Assembly (NCBI RefSeq): GCF_000423565.1
Contig: NZ_KE384038.1
Coordinates: forward strand, 62,001-126,000
Origin: Runella zeae DSM 19591
GTDB taxonomy: Bacteria > Bacteroidota > Bacteroidia > Cytophagales > Spirosomataceae
Length of the DNA stretch: 64,000 nt
Direction: 5' to 3'
Shown in pieces: positions 23,956 to 32,219 of the stretch (the first letter of the stretch is position 1; each line of letters starts with the position of its first letter). The notes under the pieces are model-generated. The model did no database searches and was not told the origin of the DNA. It saw only the letters and a program-made list of their open reading frames with translations. Both the position numbers and the translations under genes were made by a program.

Positions 23956-26166
23956 CTATAAAATCAATAACCCGTTTTGGCGCAATTGTTTCCACACTTC
24001 GCTATGGGTAAAGGCTAGGAAGTCACCTAAATGAGCGTTCTCAAAATCGCTTTGGAGTTGGGCATAAGAAAATGGCTTCTTAAACTCACTAATAGTAATG
24101 AAAGGGAAAATCTCCATCCAAAAATCAGCCAAAGAAGCGGGCATTTCAATCGTTAGGTTTTGCTTTTTTTGATAAAAATAAAGAGCAGCCATTGTTACTT
24201 TCTTTTTGCCAACTTTAGCTTCAAAGTATTCGATAGTGGGGACTTTGCCCAACCAAATCACAAACGCATTTTTTCTAATAGGCTCCTCATTTTCTTGGAT
24301 TTGTTTTTGGATATAATTAGGCGGAATACTAGTGACCGGAACTTTGGCTTCAAACCATTTGGATAAAGGTACTTCAAAGCCTACTCCGTGCATGTAGTTG
24401 AACAATGATTTTCTGAGGCCTTCGCTGTAGAGGTCGTGATTGGCTCCTTTGGGGTCGTCGTGATAGAGGTCATTGTCGGCAAAGCCCCCAAAATCTGGGC
24501 CAATGCGTTGGACGTCAAAAGCTTCGGGAGTCAGCCCTACGGGACTATGGGACGTCATAGCAAAGCGATGCCAAAAACCCGACTGCAACACACCATTTTC
24601 AAAAAGCTGCCGCACCATTTCGAGCGAATCGATGGTTTCTTGGGCGGTTTGGGTCGGAAATCCGTACATCAAATAAGCATGAACCATAATGCCTGCTTGC
24701 GTAAAACCGTCGGCTACGCGGGCTACTTGTCCTACAGTTACGCCTTTTTTCATAAGAGCTAGGAGTCGGTCGGAGGCTACTTCTAGTCCGCCTGACATGG
24801 CAATACAGCCCGAGGCTTTGAGCAACAAGGATAAATCGTGCGTGAAGTTTTTTTCAAAACGGATATTGGTCCACCACACCACCGTGAGTTTTCTACGAAT
24901 GATTTCAATCGCCAAATCCCTTAGTAACGCTGGTGGCGCAGCTTCATCCACAAAATGAAAGCCATTTTGTTTGGTTTGACGGATGATTTCCTCAATTCGA
25001 TCGCATAAAAGAGCGGCTGTAAGCGGCTCATAGTTTTTGATATAATCAAGCGATATATCGCAAAAAGAGCATTTTCCCCAATAGCAACCGTGTGCCAGTG
25101 TAAGCTTGTTCCAACGCCCATCACTCCACAAGCGATGCATGGGATTGACGATTTCGATTACTGACAGATAATCCATCAGAAGCAAATCACTGTAGTCAGG
25201 GGTGCCAGTTTCGCGCTGGGCGATGTCTTTTTCGGCGGCTCCATTATGATATATCACTTTTCCCTCTACCCGAGAATATACTCTTTTTAAAGATTCGATA
25301 GGGCGTTTTTGTTCCAGAAAAGCCAACAGCGAACGGAGCGGTGCTTCACCGTCGTCGAGGCATACAAAGTCGAGATAGTCAAACAGTCGCGGTTCGGAAA
25401 GAGAGCGTAGCTCAGTATTGCAAAATCCGCCTCCCATTACGATTTGGATAGCGGGGTAATGACGCTTGAGGTATTGTCCACATTTCAAAGCTCCAAAAAG
25501 ATTTCCCGGAAAAGGAACTGTCAAACACACAACTGTGGGCTGAAAGGCTTCAATCTTTTGATGCAGAATTTGACAAAGTAATTGCGTAATAAATGTATCA
25601 GGTGCTTCGAGAGAGCGGTGGAGTTCATCAAAATGCGTAGCAGTACGACCAAGGCGTTCGGCATAGCGACTAAAGCCAAAGTGGGGATCGAGGGCTTCTT
25701 GGATAAAATCCCCCAAATCTTCCAGATAGAGCGTGGCCAAATGCCGTGCTTTGTCTTGGGTTCCCATCGTACCAAAAGCCCATTCCAAATCTTCTACCTC
25801 CTGAAAACGAGAGGCTTCGGGCAAATAAGTACGGTCGCAAATACTATGGGCGAGGGTAGGGTTTTTGTTTTGTAAAAAAAGAATGACAGGCTCAATGGTA
25901 TCGATGTAGTCTTGGCGAAGGCTATAAATACGGTAGGCGTTTTCGGAGAGTTCGATGTCGTATTCGGCTTGGTCGAGGGTAGTAAAAAGCTGACGAAGAC
26001 CATTGGTCGAGAAAAGCGCTAAAATAACTTCAATTCCCAAATCCGCTTGCTGAGAAGGTACTCCCAAGGTATTGAGAAATCCCTTGATATAGGCGGTTGC
26101 AGGGTAGGGAGTGTTGAGCTGCGTAAAAGGAGGAGTAACCAGTAAAAGTTTGGATTGGAAAGTCAT
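23956..26166 (-). CDS. B12-binding domain radical SAM protein with CX4CX2C cluster motif
   Basis: A 736-residue protein. A cobalamin-binding-type Rossmann domain spans about residues 200-310 (VVCLTVPFPGNLFGALKCG... IQIVMGGGFCNTELR). The radical SAM domain follows, with the 4Fe-4S ligand loop HGCYWGKCSFCD at about 353-364, then the EEIIRQTKQNG/FVDEAAPP strand and SGGLEVASDRLLALMKKGV (about 470-488). The ligand spacing is CX4CX2C instead of CX3CX2C, confirmed from the codons. Its substrate is unknown; methyl transfer or rearrangement are typical of the class. The C-terminal 200 residues are unlike any domain I can name. Neighbours give no pathway hint. Confidence 0.88.
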   Translation of the reverse strand: MTFQSKLLLVTPPFTQLNTPYPATAYIKGFLNTLGVPSQQADLGIEVILALFSTNGLRQLFTTLDQAEYDIELSENAYRIYSLRQDYIDTIEPVILFLQNKNPTLAHSICDRTYLPEASRFQEVEDLEWAFGTMGTQDKARHLATLYLEDLGDFIQEALDPHFGFSRYAERLGRTATHFDELHRSLEAPDTFITQLLCQILHQKIEAFQPTVVCLTVPFPGNLFGALKCGQYLKRHYPAIQIVMGGGFCNTELRSLSEPRLFDYLDFVCLDDGEAPLRSLLAFLEQKRPIESLKRVYSRVEGKVIYHNGAAEKDIAQRETGTPDYSDLLLMDYLSVIEIVNPMHRLWSDGRWNKLTLAHGCYWGKCSFCDISLDYIKNYEPLTAALLCDRIEEIIRQTKQNGFHFVDEAAPPALLRDLAIEIIRRKLTVVWWTNIRFEKNFTHDLSLLLKASGCIAMSGGLEVASDRLLALMKKGVTVGQVARVADGFTQAGIMVHAYLMYGFPTQTAQETIDSLEMVRQLFENGVLQSGFWHRFAMTSHSPVGLTPEAFDVQRIGPDFGGFADNDLYHDDPKGANHDLYSEGLRKSLFNYMHGVGFEVPLSKWFEAKVPVTSIPPNYIQKQIQENEEPIRKNAFVIWLGKVPTIEYFEAKVGKKKVTMAALYFYQKKQNLTIEMPASLADFWMEIFPFITISEFKKPFSYAQLQSDFENAHLGDFLAFTHSEVWKQLRQNGLLIL

Positions 26167-26194
26167 AGGTAAAAGCGCAAAGTCAAAATTAGTG

Positions 26195-26232
26195 AACCTT
26201 GCCGACGTTCAAAACGTCGGCAAGGTTTTTTT
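26195..26232 (+). terminator. Perfect 15-bp hairpin with plus-strand T-run
   Basis: AACCTTGCCGACGTT and AACGTCGGCAAGGTT pair perfectly over a 3-nt loop, followed by seven T on the plus strand (two within the stem) and by no T-run on the minus strand. Its orientation fits termination of plus-strand transcription from the AEC gene through the radical SAM gene. It could alternatively be a dispersed palindromic repeat. Confidence 0.65.
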
Positions 26233-27910
26233 ACCATTCGCCAATCAAAGTGCCTGATACATTCCAAGCGCTAAAACTACCGCCTTCTGGAAGGCCCTGT
26301 GGAATCTTTACTTGTAAGGTATGTTTTCCAGCGGGTAGGTTGCCAAGCTCGACCCAAATAGGATTGGTGACTGTACCGGGGCACCAATTGGAACGACTCA
26401 AATCTGAAGAAGAGAGACCATTGCCAAAATTGCCAGAGGCAGGATTGACCAAGCGGTAGCTGCCGCAGTCGGCGCGCCAAGGCGTAATCGTGAATATTTG
26501 CTTCCCATCCACCAAAATGGTATTGGGTTTGGGCACAAATTCGTCGCCATTGCCCCAGCCGCCGTGACCCGTGGTAGTGTAGCGAAGTTTGAGATTTTTG
26601 ATACCTTGGGGTACTTCAAAACTTACTTGCAAACCTTTGTCGTTGTTAAACATAGTCCCGTACTCTTGGCCGGCCATTTCCATGACATTGGTGGTATTGA
26701 AAAGAGGCATCACCCAGTCTTCTTTTTGGGTAGAGGGGCGCTCATTGGGATGCACCGAAAAACGCATACTTACTTTATGACCTCCTTTGTCGTAATTGCC
26801 AATAAAAGCGGCTATCCATACTTCTTGGCCATTGTAAGCGGGCAGCAAATCGCTCACATCTTGACGATAATAAGTGGAGTCGGCCCAAGTTTTGTTTTTG
26901 AGTTGTAAATAGTTGTATTGCCTTACACCAAAGGGGGTAAAGAATCGCATCAACTCCAAAACAGGCAGATAACCAGCGGTTTGGATAACTCCTTGGTATT
27001 GCTTGCCATTGCCATTTTCATATACAGGAACCTCCTTGATTGACTTTTGAAGCGCATCCAAAAAAGAAATTTTGCTTTGAGTAGGAATCAAAAATACTGA
27101 CCCTGTGCGGTCGTAAGCGTCACCATTGGAGTATTGCGAAAGTTCCAAAAACACATTGGAAGCAAGCCCTACTTTGGGAAATTTTACTTTTTTGGCAATA
27201 ACTGTGCCGTGGGCAAAACGAAAAACTTCGCTTGGCGCATGTGCTGAATCCGAAAAGTTGATTGTTTGGTTTTGGAAAACAGGAATTTGGATAAACCTAC
27301 TTTTCCAAAGCTCGTCTTTGTAAGTGAGTTCATCTACGAGCGGCGGCGCGGGCTTGGGCAGTTGATTTTTGGCCGCCCAATTTGTGTTTTTTTCGATTTT
27401 TACGGCTTCTGTTTCACTGTTGCCATTTCGTACCATTTTCAAAACCAAGCCTATGGTTTGGCCTAAAGCCGATGGGGCACCTTTTACTTTGAGTTCATCG
27501 GTGTACCAAAGGTCAATGCGGTTGGAATTGACCACGGTGGTGGCTTTTTTGCACAAATAGCCCAAAATAGTTTGGGTGTCTGGCAGAAATTCGATTTTTT
27601 GTTCTCCCAAAGTCTTGGTGTTTTGGGTCATCAAGATTTTGTCATTTCCCAAAAAAGCGATTTGATAAAGGCTGTTGTCGCTACGGTCGGTAAAACTTAC
27701 CTCATAAGGTGTCTTTGCTTCTCCTTTGAGAATTTTTTCGGAAAACACACTCGTACCCGTTGCCGACGCCAATACGATGATAGGGTCTTGGTTGGGTGGA
27801 GTTTTACCGTTGTTTTTACGTAAATAAGTAATTTGGAAAACATCCTTGGTTTGGGCCAAACCTTCAAGTACTAAGAGGCTCAAAAAAAGTATCTTGATAC
27901 AGTATTTCAT
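26231..27910 (-). CDS. Peptide-N-glycosidase F-like amidase with GLPGLI-like N-terminal region
   Basis: A secreted 559-residue protein (signal peptide KYCIKILFLSLLVLEGLAQ). The C-terminal two thirds (about residues 210-559) read as the two jelly-roll domains of PNGase F: QYSNGDAYDRTGSVFLIP (about 257-274), EVWIAAFIGNYDKGGHKVSM, and the acidic active-site region TTGHGGWGNGDEFVPK (about 457-472), ending in the beta-sandwich LGNLPAGKHTLQVKIPQ. PNGase F cleaves the bond between Asn and the first GlcNAc of N-glycans. The first 190 residues resemble the GLPGLI family (IDLWYTDELKVKGAPSALG at about 131-149). It is the last gene of the N-glycan block. Confidence 0.88.
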   Translation of the reverse strand: MKYCIKILFLSLLVLEGLAQTKDVFQITYLRKNNGKTPPNQDPIIVLASATGTSVFSEKILKGEAKTPYEVSFTDRSDNSLYQIAFLGNDKILMTQNTKTLGEQKIEFLPDTQTILGYLCKKATTVVNSNRIDLWYTDELKVKGAPSALGQTIGLVLKMVRNGNSETEAVKIEKNTNWAAKNQLPKPAPPLVDELTYKDELWKSRFIQIPVFQNQTINFSDSAHAPSEVFRFAHGTVIAKKVKFPKVGLASNVFLELSQYSNGDAYDRTGSVFLIPTQSKISFLDALQKSIKEVPVYENGNGKQYQGVIQTAGYLPVLELMRFFTPFGVRQYNYLQLKNKTWADSTYYRQDVSDLLPAYNGQEVWIAAFIGNYDKGGHKVSMRFSVHPNERPSTQKEDWVMPLFNTTNVMEMAGQEYGTMFNNDKGLQVSFEVPQGIKNLKLRYTTTGHGGWGNGDEFVPKPNTILVDGKQIFTITPWRADCGSYRLVNPASGNFGNGLSSSDLSRSNWCPGTVTNPIWVELGNLPAGKHTLQVKIPQGLPEGGSFSAWNVSGTLIGEW

Positions 27911-27971
27911 TGGTAATCAATTTTTTATGGCAGGATAAACGACTAAGAAATCTGATTTTTGGTCTCCAGCA

Positions 27972-28940
27972 CTATTTGGCTTTTTGGCCTCTTTTGATGG
28001 CTTGAAGAAGCGAAAAATCATCGTTGGTATCACAAGCGATTTCCCAAATCATAACCCCCCCACATCCACGCTCTTTGGCGAGTTTGGTTTTGAGTTCGAT
28101 AGTATGAATTCCATTATAAAATGCCCCCATCCAATAGTCATCATAAGGACTTGCGCCGTCTTTGAGGAGAGATTTGTAGTCGGGGCCGTAGTTGCCCATG
28201 CCTTTTTTTGAATAAAAGGGCAAGCCTAAGAGGATTTTGTGAGCAGGTACACCACGCTCTTTTGTCCAATAATCTAAGCTTTTGATTGCCAAAGAATAAG
28301 GCGAGTGCGCACGGACGTAGTTAGGGCCATAATCATCGTCGTAGGCCATGAGGTTGATCCAGTCCATCTTGTCGAGGGCTTCTTTTTTCATGCCGTAGCC
28401 TTTTTTACCATAAGAAATCACAGCGGCTGTTAGTTTTTTGCCTTGGGCGTGCAGGGCATCGCCTAGTTCATTGACAAGAGCTACGTAGTGGTCGGCCGAA
28501 GGGGTATCTTCATCGGGGTATTCCCAGTCGAGATCTACGCCATCGACTTGGTAGTTTTTGACAAATTCCATGACATTTTTTACAAAAGTATGACGTCCTT
28601 CGGCGCGTTCGGCCATTTTATGAAAGCGAGTGTCGTCGCCGCCACCGTCGCCAATGCCCCAGCCGCCAATAGAAATAAACACTTCTTTTTTGTGTTGGTG
28701 CATGTATTTAACGAGCTTGTGTAATGCCTCTGGATTGCCAAGTGGCATGAGCGTATCTCCTGTTTTGGCCGGAATCGCAAACGAAAAATTGATATGGGTC
28801 AACACATCAACGGGGATTTTTTCGGGTGGGATACTTGGTACATAATACCCTACGACTTTGAAGTCTTTGGGTTTGGTTTGGGCAACTACTTCTAAGCATA
28901 GCAAAGTCAGCAAAACAGCGAAAATGGATTTGGTGTTCAT
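27972..28940 (-). CDS. GH18 family glycoside hydrolase (chitinase / endo-beta-N-acetylglucosaminidase type)
   Basis: A 322-residue secreted TIM-barrel enzyme (signal peptide ending VVAQ). GH18 marks: SIGGWGIGDGGGD (about residues 90-102), the catalytic DGVDLDWEYPDED (about 133-145; Glu is the acid) and INLMAYDDDYG (about 196-206), with the closing Trp at GGVMIWEIACD (about 294-304). By sequence it resembles short chitinases, yet its position 61 bp before a PNGase F gene suggests that it cuts the GlcNAc-GlcNAc core of N-glycans. The substrate is therefore open. Confidence 0.9.
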   Translation of the reverse strand: MNTKSIFAVLLTLLCLEVVAQTKPKDFKVVGYYVPSIPPEKIPVDVLTHINFSFAIPAKTGDTLMPLGNPEALHKLVKYMHQHKKEVFISIGGWGIGDGGGDDTRFHKMAERAEGRHTFVKNVMEFVKNYQVDGVDLDWEYPDEDTPSADHYVALVNELGDALHAQGKKLTAAVISYGKKGYGMKKEALDKMDWINLMAYDDDYGPNYVRAHSPYSLAIKSLDYWTKERGVPAHKILLGLPFYSKKGMGNYGPDYKSLLKDGASPYDDYWMGAFYNGIHTIELKTKLAKERGCGGVMIWEIACDTNDDFSLLQAIKRGQKAK

Positions 28941-28965
28941 CTTAAAATGAGGGGTTAGTTATGTA

Positions 28966-30726
28966 TTATTTTTTCAAAATGGTGGCAAGATTTTTTCCTA
29001 AAGCTTCGTATCCATTGGCATTGGGATGCAGGCCATCGGAGAAGAGTTTTTCATCGATTTTACCCGAAGACAGCAGAAGGGTTTTTCCAATGTCAGCAAA
29101 ACCAATTTTCAAGGATTTGGAAAGGACCTCAATTCCTTTATTGAGCGTATTTACTCTTGTTTCTTGCTCGCGGCGTGGATAAATTCCCAATAAGACAATT
29201 TTGGCCGAAGGCTGTTTTTTTTGAACAGTCTCTACCAGCAAACGAAGCCCTTCGAGTATTTCTTGGTTGGTGTTGAGGTGTAAGTTATTGGTTCCGATGT
29301 TGATAACAATCTTTTCAGGGGAGATACCGTCAAGTTCATCGTGCTCTACGCGCCACAGCACATTTTCGATTCTATCCCAGCCAAAACCAAAATTTCGTAC
29401 GTGGAGAGGTTCGAGGTATTTTTGCCATGAGTCCGCTCCTTTGATACGATTGTTGAGAGGCTTGCCACCCCAGTTGTGGGTGATTGAATTGCCAAGAAAT
29501 ACGACTTTGGTAGGTTCAGTTTGGTTGAGACTGAGGATTTCGTGGTGGCGTTGTTCCCAATTATAGCTACCCGGTTCGCGATTCTGACGAATAGGGATTT
29601 GGGTTTTGAGCGTCCCAACGGGGGCTTTCAAAATCTCCCTTAGCTTTTTTTCGTAAGCATTGGCATAGTTCATCATGCCTATATCGTTGGGGTGAGTGCC
29701 ATCTACCATGCCTTCATGGTCGATGTTGATTTCGGAAATGGGGAGTAGATAAAGATTAGAAATGCCCTCTGTCGTGAGTTGGGCGAAGGTTTCACGGAGG
29801 TATTGGTTAGCATCTTCAAAAAGAGGTTGCCGATGAGGGATTAAATATCCTTCGGTATATCCGTCGTGTTCGGTAAGCAAAATAGGCGTAGAGGGATGCT
29901 TGGAACGAATGCTTTTTACCGACTCGGTGATTCTTTTTTGTAATTCTTTTTTGTCCACAATAGGACTGATGAGATTGGGTAAACAATCCAATACAAAAAC
30001 CTTGGCGTCTATTTCGTTGATAAGGTCGATTGCTTCTTTTTCCAGACGACCATTGCCCGAGAAGCCCAAATTGATAACAGTACGGTCAAGTTTGCGCGAC
30101 AAGATATTGGTCCAAGCCATGCCAGGGCGCGTGGCACAAGCCCCCTGCGCAATAGAAGTGCCATAGATGACGATTGGTTTTTCGGGACGTTGAGGCAGTA
30201 CATCGAAAATACTTCCTTCGGGTACTCCAATTTCCAAATTTCTGACACTATTGTACAAAGGCAAAAACAAACGATACTCGCGGCCTAGTTTGTGGTAATT
30301 GTCGTTGGGGAGAAGTTGCGAAAAACTATACTGAACAGTATCTTTAAAACTATATTTTCCGGCTGCCCAATGCCAGTTGCCGTCGCTATCGAGGCCATAC
30401 AAATCTACCCCACTTACACCCGTAGAAGGCATATGAGGCATGTTATAGGGGCCTGTGACTTTGTATCTCACCACGATTTGGGAGGCATTGCTCACAAACC
30501 GAATCGAAAGACCTGCACTGTTACGAGAAAGGTTCCAAACGGCTTTTCGAACGAGGGCTTCGGCGCGAGGCGGAAAACGTTGGATGGTATCACGCATCTC
30601 ATCAGACCATGCTTGCCCATCAATGACGGGCACTTTGCTATCTGAGGGTTTCCACCAAGTGAAGTTGCTTTGAGCCAAGCTAAGAGAAGCCCAAAAGCAC
30701 AGTACTGCCGTAATTAGGTTTTTCAT
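28966..30726 (-). CDS. Double-domain SGNH/GDSL hydrolase (carbohydrate esterase-like)
   Basis: A 586-residue secreted protein (signal peptide NLITAVLCFWASLSLAQ) with two SGNH units. The first has a beta-sandwich lead (about 25-180) and VIYGTSIAQGACATRPGMAW (about 184-203), SGNGRL and a late HPNDIGM (about 347-353). The second starts at KVVFLGNSITHNWGG (about 402-416) and has NIGTNNLHLNT (about 473-483) and DGLHPNANGYEALG (about 564-577). Both carry the Ser, Gly, Asn and His blocks, so both may be active. Such esterases often remove acetyl groups from sugars. It sits between GH18 and GH29 genes and probably clears O-acetyl substituents from glycans (inference). Confidence 0.85.
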   Translation of the reverse strand: MKNLITAVLCFWASLSLAQSNFTWWKPSDSKVPVIDGQAWSDEMRDTIQRFPPRAEALVRKAVWNLSRNSAGLSIRFVSNASQIVVRYKVTGPYNMPHMPSTGVSGVDLYGLDSDGNWHWAAGKYSFKDTVQYSFSQLLPNDNYHKLGREYRLFLPLYNSVRNLEIGVPEGSIFDVLPQRPEKPIVIYGTSIAQGACATRPGMAWTNILSRKLDRTVINLGFSGNGRLEKEAIDLINEIDAKVFVLDCLPNLISPIVDKKELQKRITESVKSIRSKHPSTPILLTEHDGYTEGYLIPHRQPLFEDANQYLRETFAQLTTEGISNLYLLPISEINIDHEGMVDGTHPNDIGMMNYANAYEKKLREILKAPVGTLKTQIPIRQNREPGSYNWEQRHHEILSLNQTEPTKVVFLGNSITHNWGGKPLNNRIKGADSWQKYLEPLHVRNFGFGWDRIENVLWRVEHDELDGISPEKIVINIGTNNLHLNTNQEILEGLRLLVETVQKKQPSAKIVLLGIYPRREQETRVNTLNKGIEVLSKSLKIGFADIGKTLLLSSGKIDEKLFSDGLHPNANGYEALGKNLATILKK

Positions 30727-30768
30727 TGTGAGAAAGGGTCAGGAATAAAAAGTAAAATCGCTTATCAA

Positions 30769-32130
30769 TTATTTGATTTCATAGGTCCAAGCGTATTGGC
30801 AGGGGATGGTATTGGGAGTGACGGCGGGGGCCGTAATTCGTAATACATTGCCTTTGTACGAAAACTTAACGTCACCTTTGAATCCTAGTAGGCTTACTTT
30901 GGAAGGTTTTGACACATTTTCGATCACGATTTCATCTTTCCAGTGGCGGTTGATGGCATATAATGTATTGGCTTTTTGGGTAAAAAACACCTGCGAATCT
31001 TTGGTATATTTGGGAGCTTTGTCCCATTTACGTGTTCCGTAGATAGCTTCTCCATTTACTTTGAGCCAGCTTCCTATTTCATGCAATCGCTGCTGCATAA
31101 TCACCGGAATACGCCCATCGGCGGTAGGACCAATGTTGAGCAATAAATTTCCGCCACGAGCTACAATATCAATGAGCTGATGTACTAGCTGTTCGCCTGT
31201 TTGGTAGCTATCTAGGTTTTCGTTGCGATTGTAGCCAAAAGATTCTCCCATGCCTCTACATTCTTCCCACGGCCGTACAAATCCTTGTACTTCTTTGTTG
31301 TCGGTACCACCGTGGCCATACTCTGAGGTCATAAAGCTACCGTGTTGACTTTTGGTATCGCTGCCCCAACGGTCGTTGACCACGATACTATTTTTGACGG
31401 GAGAGTCGTTGAAAAGCCATGCCAAAAATTCTTCGCTACGCCAGATTTTGGCGGGATGATCCCATTCGCCGTCGGTCCACAAAATATCAGGCTGATAACG
31501 ACTCACCAAGTCTTTCATCTGTGGAATCATCCGCTCATTGACGTATTGGTTTACGTTGGATTTATAGACAGGATTGAACCATTCATAAAGAGAATAATAA
31601 TAGCCCATCCGTAAATTGCGAGCTTTGACGGCCTTCGACAAATCGCCCGCTAAATCTCGGTGAGGCCCCACATCGACGGCGTTCCAGTTCCATGATTCGG
31701 GACTAGGCCACATGGTAAACCCCTCGTGATGTTTAGAGGTAAGAACCACGTACTTAGCTCCTGCTTGCTCGAATATCTTAGCCCAATCTTCAGGGCTAAA
31801 CAACTCTGCTTTGAAATCTTGAACAAAGTCTTGGTAACTTCGATTGCCGTAGTTTTTTTTATGAAATTCAACAAACTCAGGGTGAATCTTGAGATTAGGG
31901 GCAAAAAGCCGTTGCCAATACCACTCGGCATAGCCACTCCCAAAACCGTCGGCATTGGATTTGGTAGCCCAAGCCGGAACTGAATATACTCCCCAGTGAA
32001 TAAATATCCCAAATTTAGCATCTTCAAACCAAGCAGGAGTAGGCCGTTTGTCGAGGCTTTGCCAGTTGGGGTGGTATTGGGCAGTGGCAAGCTGTGAGAG
32101 TAAAAAAAGGAAAAAAAGCGATTTTTTCAT
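30769..32130 (-). CDS. GH29 alpha-L-fucosidase (first copy)
   Basis: A 453-residue secreted enzyme (signal peptide MKKSLFFLFLLSQLATAQ). The N-terminal FGIFIHWGVYSVPAW (about residues 42-56), YVVLTSKHHEGFTMWPS (about 127-143), and DILWTDGEWDHPAKIW (about 215-230, with the nucleophile Asp of LWTDG) are conserved in GH29. After the barrel come the NLLLNIGPTADGRIP block (about 328-342) and a C-terminal beta-sandwich. It removes alpha-linked fucose, such as core or antennary fucose on N-glycans. It is the first gene of the block with SGNH, GH18 and PNGase F. Confidence 0.93.
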   Translation of the reverse strand: MKKSLFFLFLLSQLATAQYHPNWQSLDKRPTPAWFEDAKFGIFIHWGVYSVPAWATKSNADGFGSGYAEWYWQRLFAPNLKIHPEFVEFHKKNYGNRSYQDFVQDFKAELFSPEDWAKIFEQAGAKYVVLTSKHHEGFTMWPSPESWNWNAVDVGPHRDLAGDLSKAVKARNLRMGYYYSLYEWFNPVYKSNVNQYVNERMIPQMKDLVSRYQPDILWTDGEWDHPAKIWRSEEFLAWLFNDSPVKNSIVVNDRWGSDTKSQHGSFMTSEYGHGGTDNKEVQGFVRPWEECRGMGESFGYNRNENLDSYQTGEQLVHQLIDIVARGGNLLLNIGPTADGRIPVIMQQRLHEIGSWLKVNGEAIYGTRKWDKAPKYTKDSQVFFTQKANTLYAINRHWKDEIVIENVSKPSKVSLLGFKGDVKFSYKGNVLRITAPAVTPNTIPCQYAWTYEIK

Positions 32131-32139
32131 GAGATATTG

Positions 32140-32214
32140 AAAGAAAAAAAAACGCTAGTGCAGCTCCAAGATTTTGGCATGATTTATCACCAATTGTTAG
32201 GCAGCACTAGCGTT
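32140..32214 (-). terminator. Terminator after the aspartylglucosaminidase gene
   Basis: AACGCTAGTGC (32151-32161) and GCACTAGCGTT (32204-32214) form an 11-bp stem that encloses a 42-nt loop with its own small hairpin (CCAAGATTTTGG). On the minus strand a T-run of eight or more follows. It divides the N-glycan cluster into two transcription blocks. Confidence 0.75.
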
Positions 32215-32219
32215 GAAAA

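Noticed and set aside
26195-26232. Hairpin as terminator of the PNGase F gene on the minus strand
   Set aside because: The T-run is on the plus strand only; on the minus strand the stem is followed by CACTAATT, so termination there is less likely.
27972-28940. Calling GH18 a strict endo-beta-N-acetylglucosaminidase
   Set aside because: The catalytic motif and the MAYD block fit chitinases as well; only context favours N-glycan cleavage.
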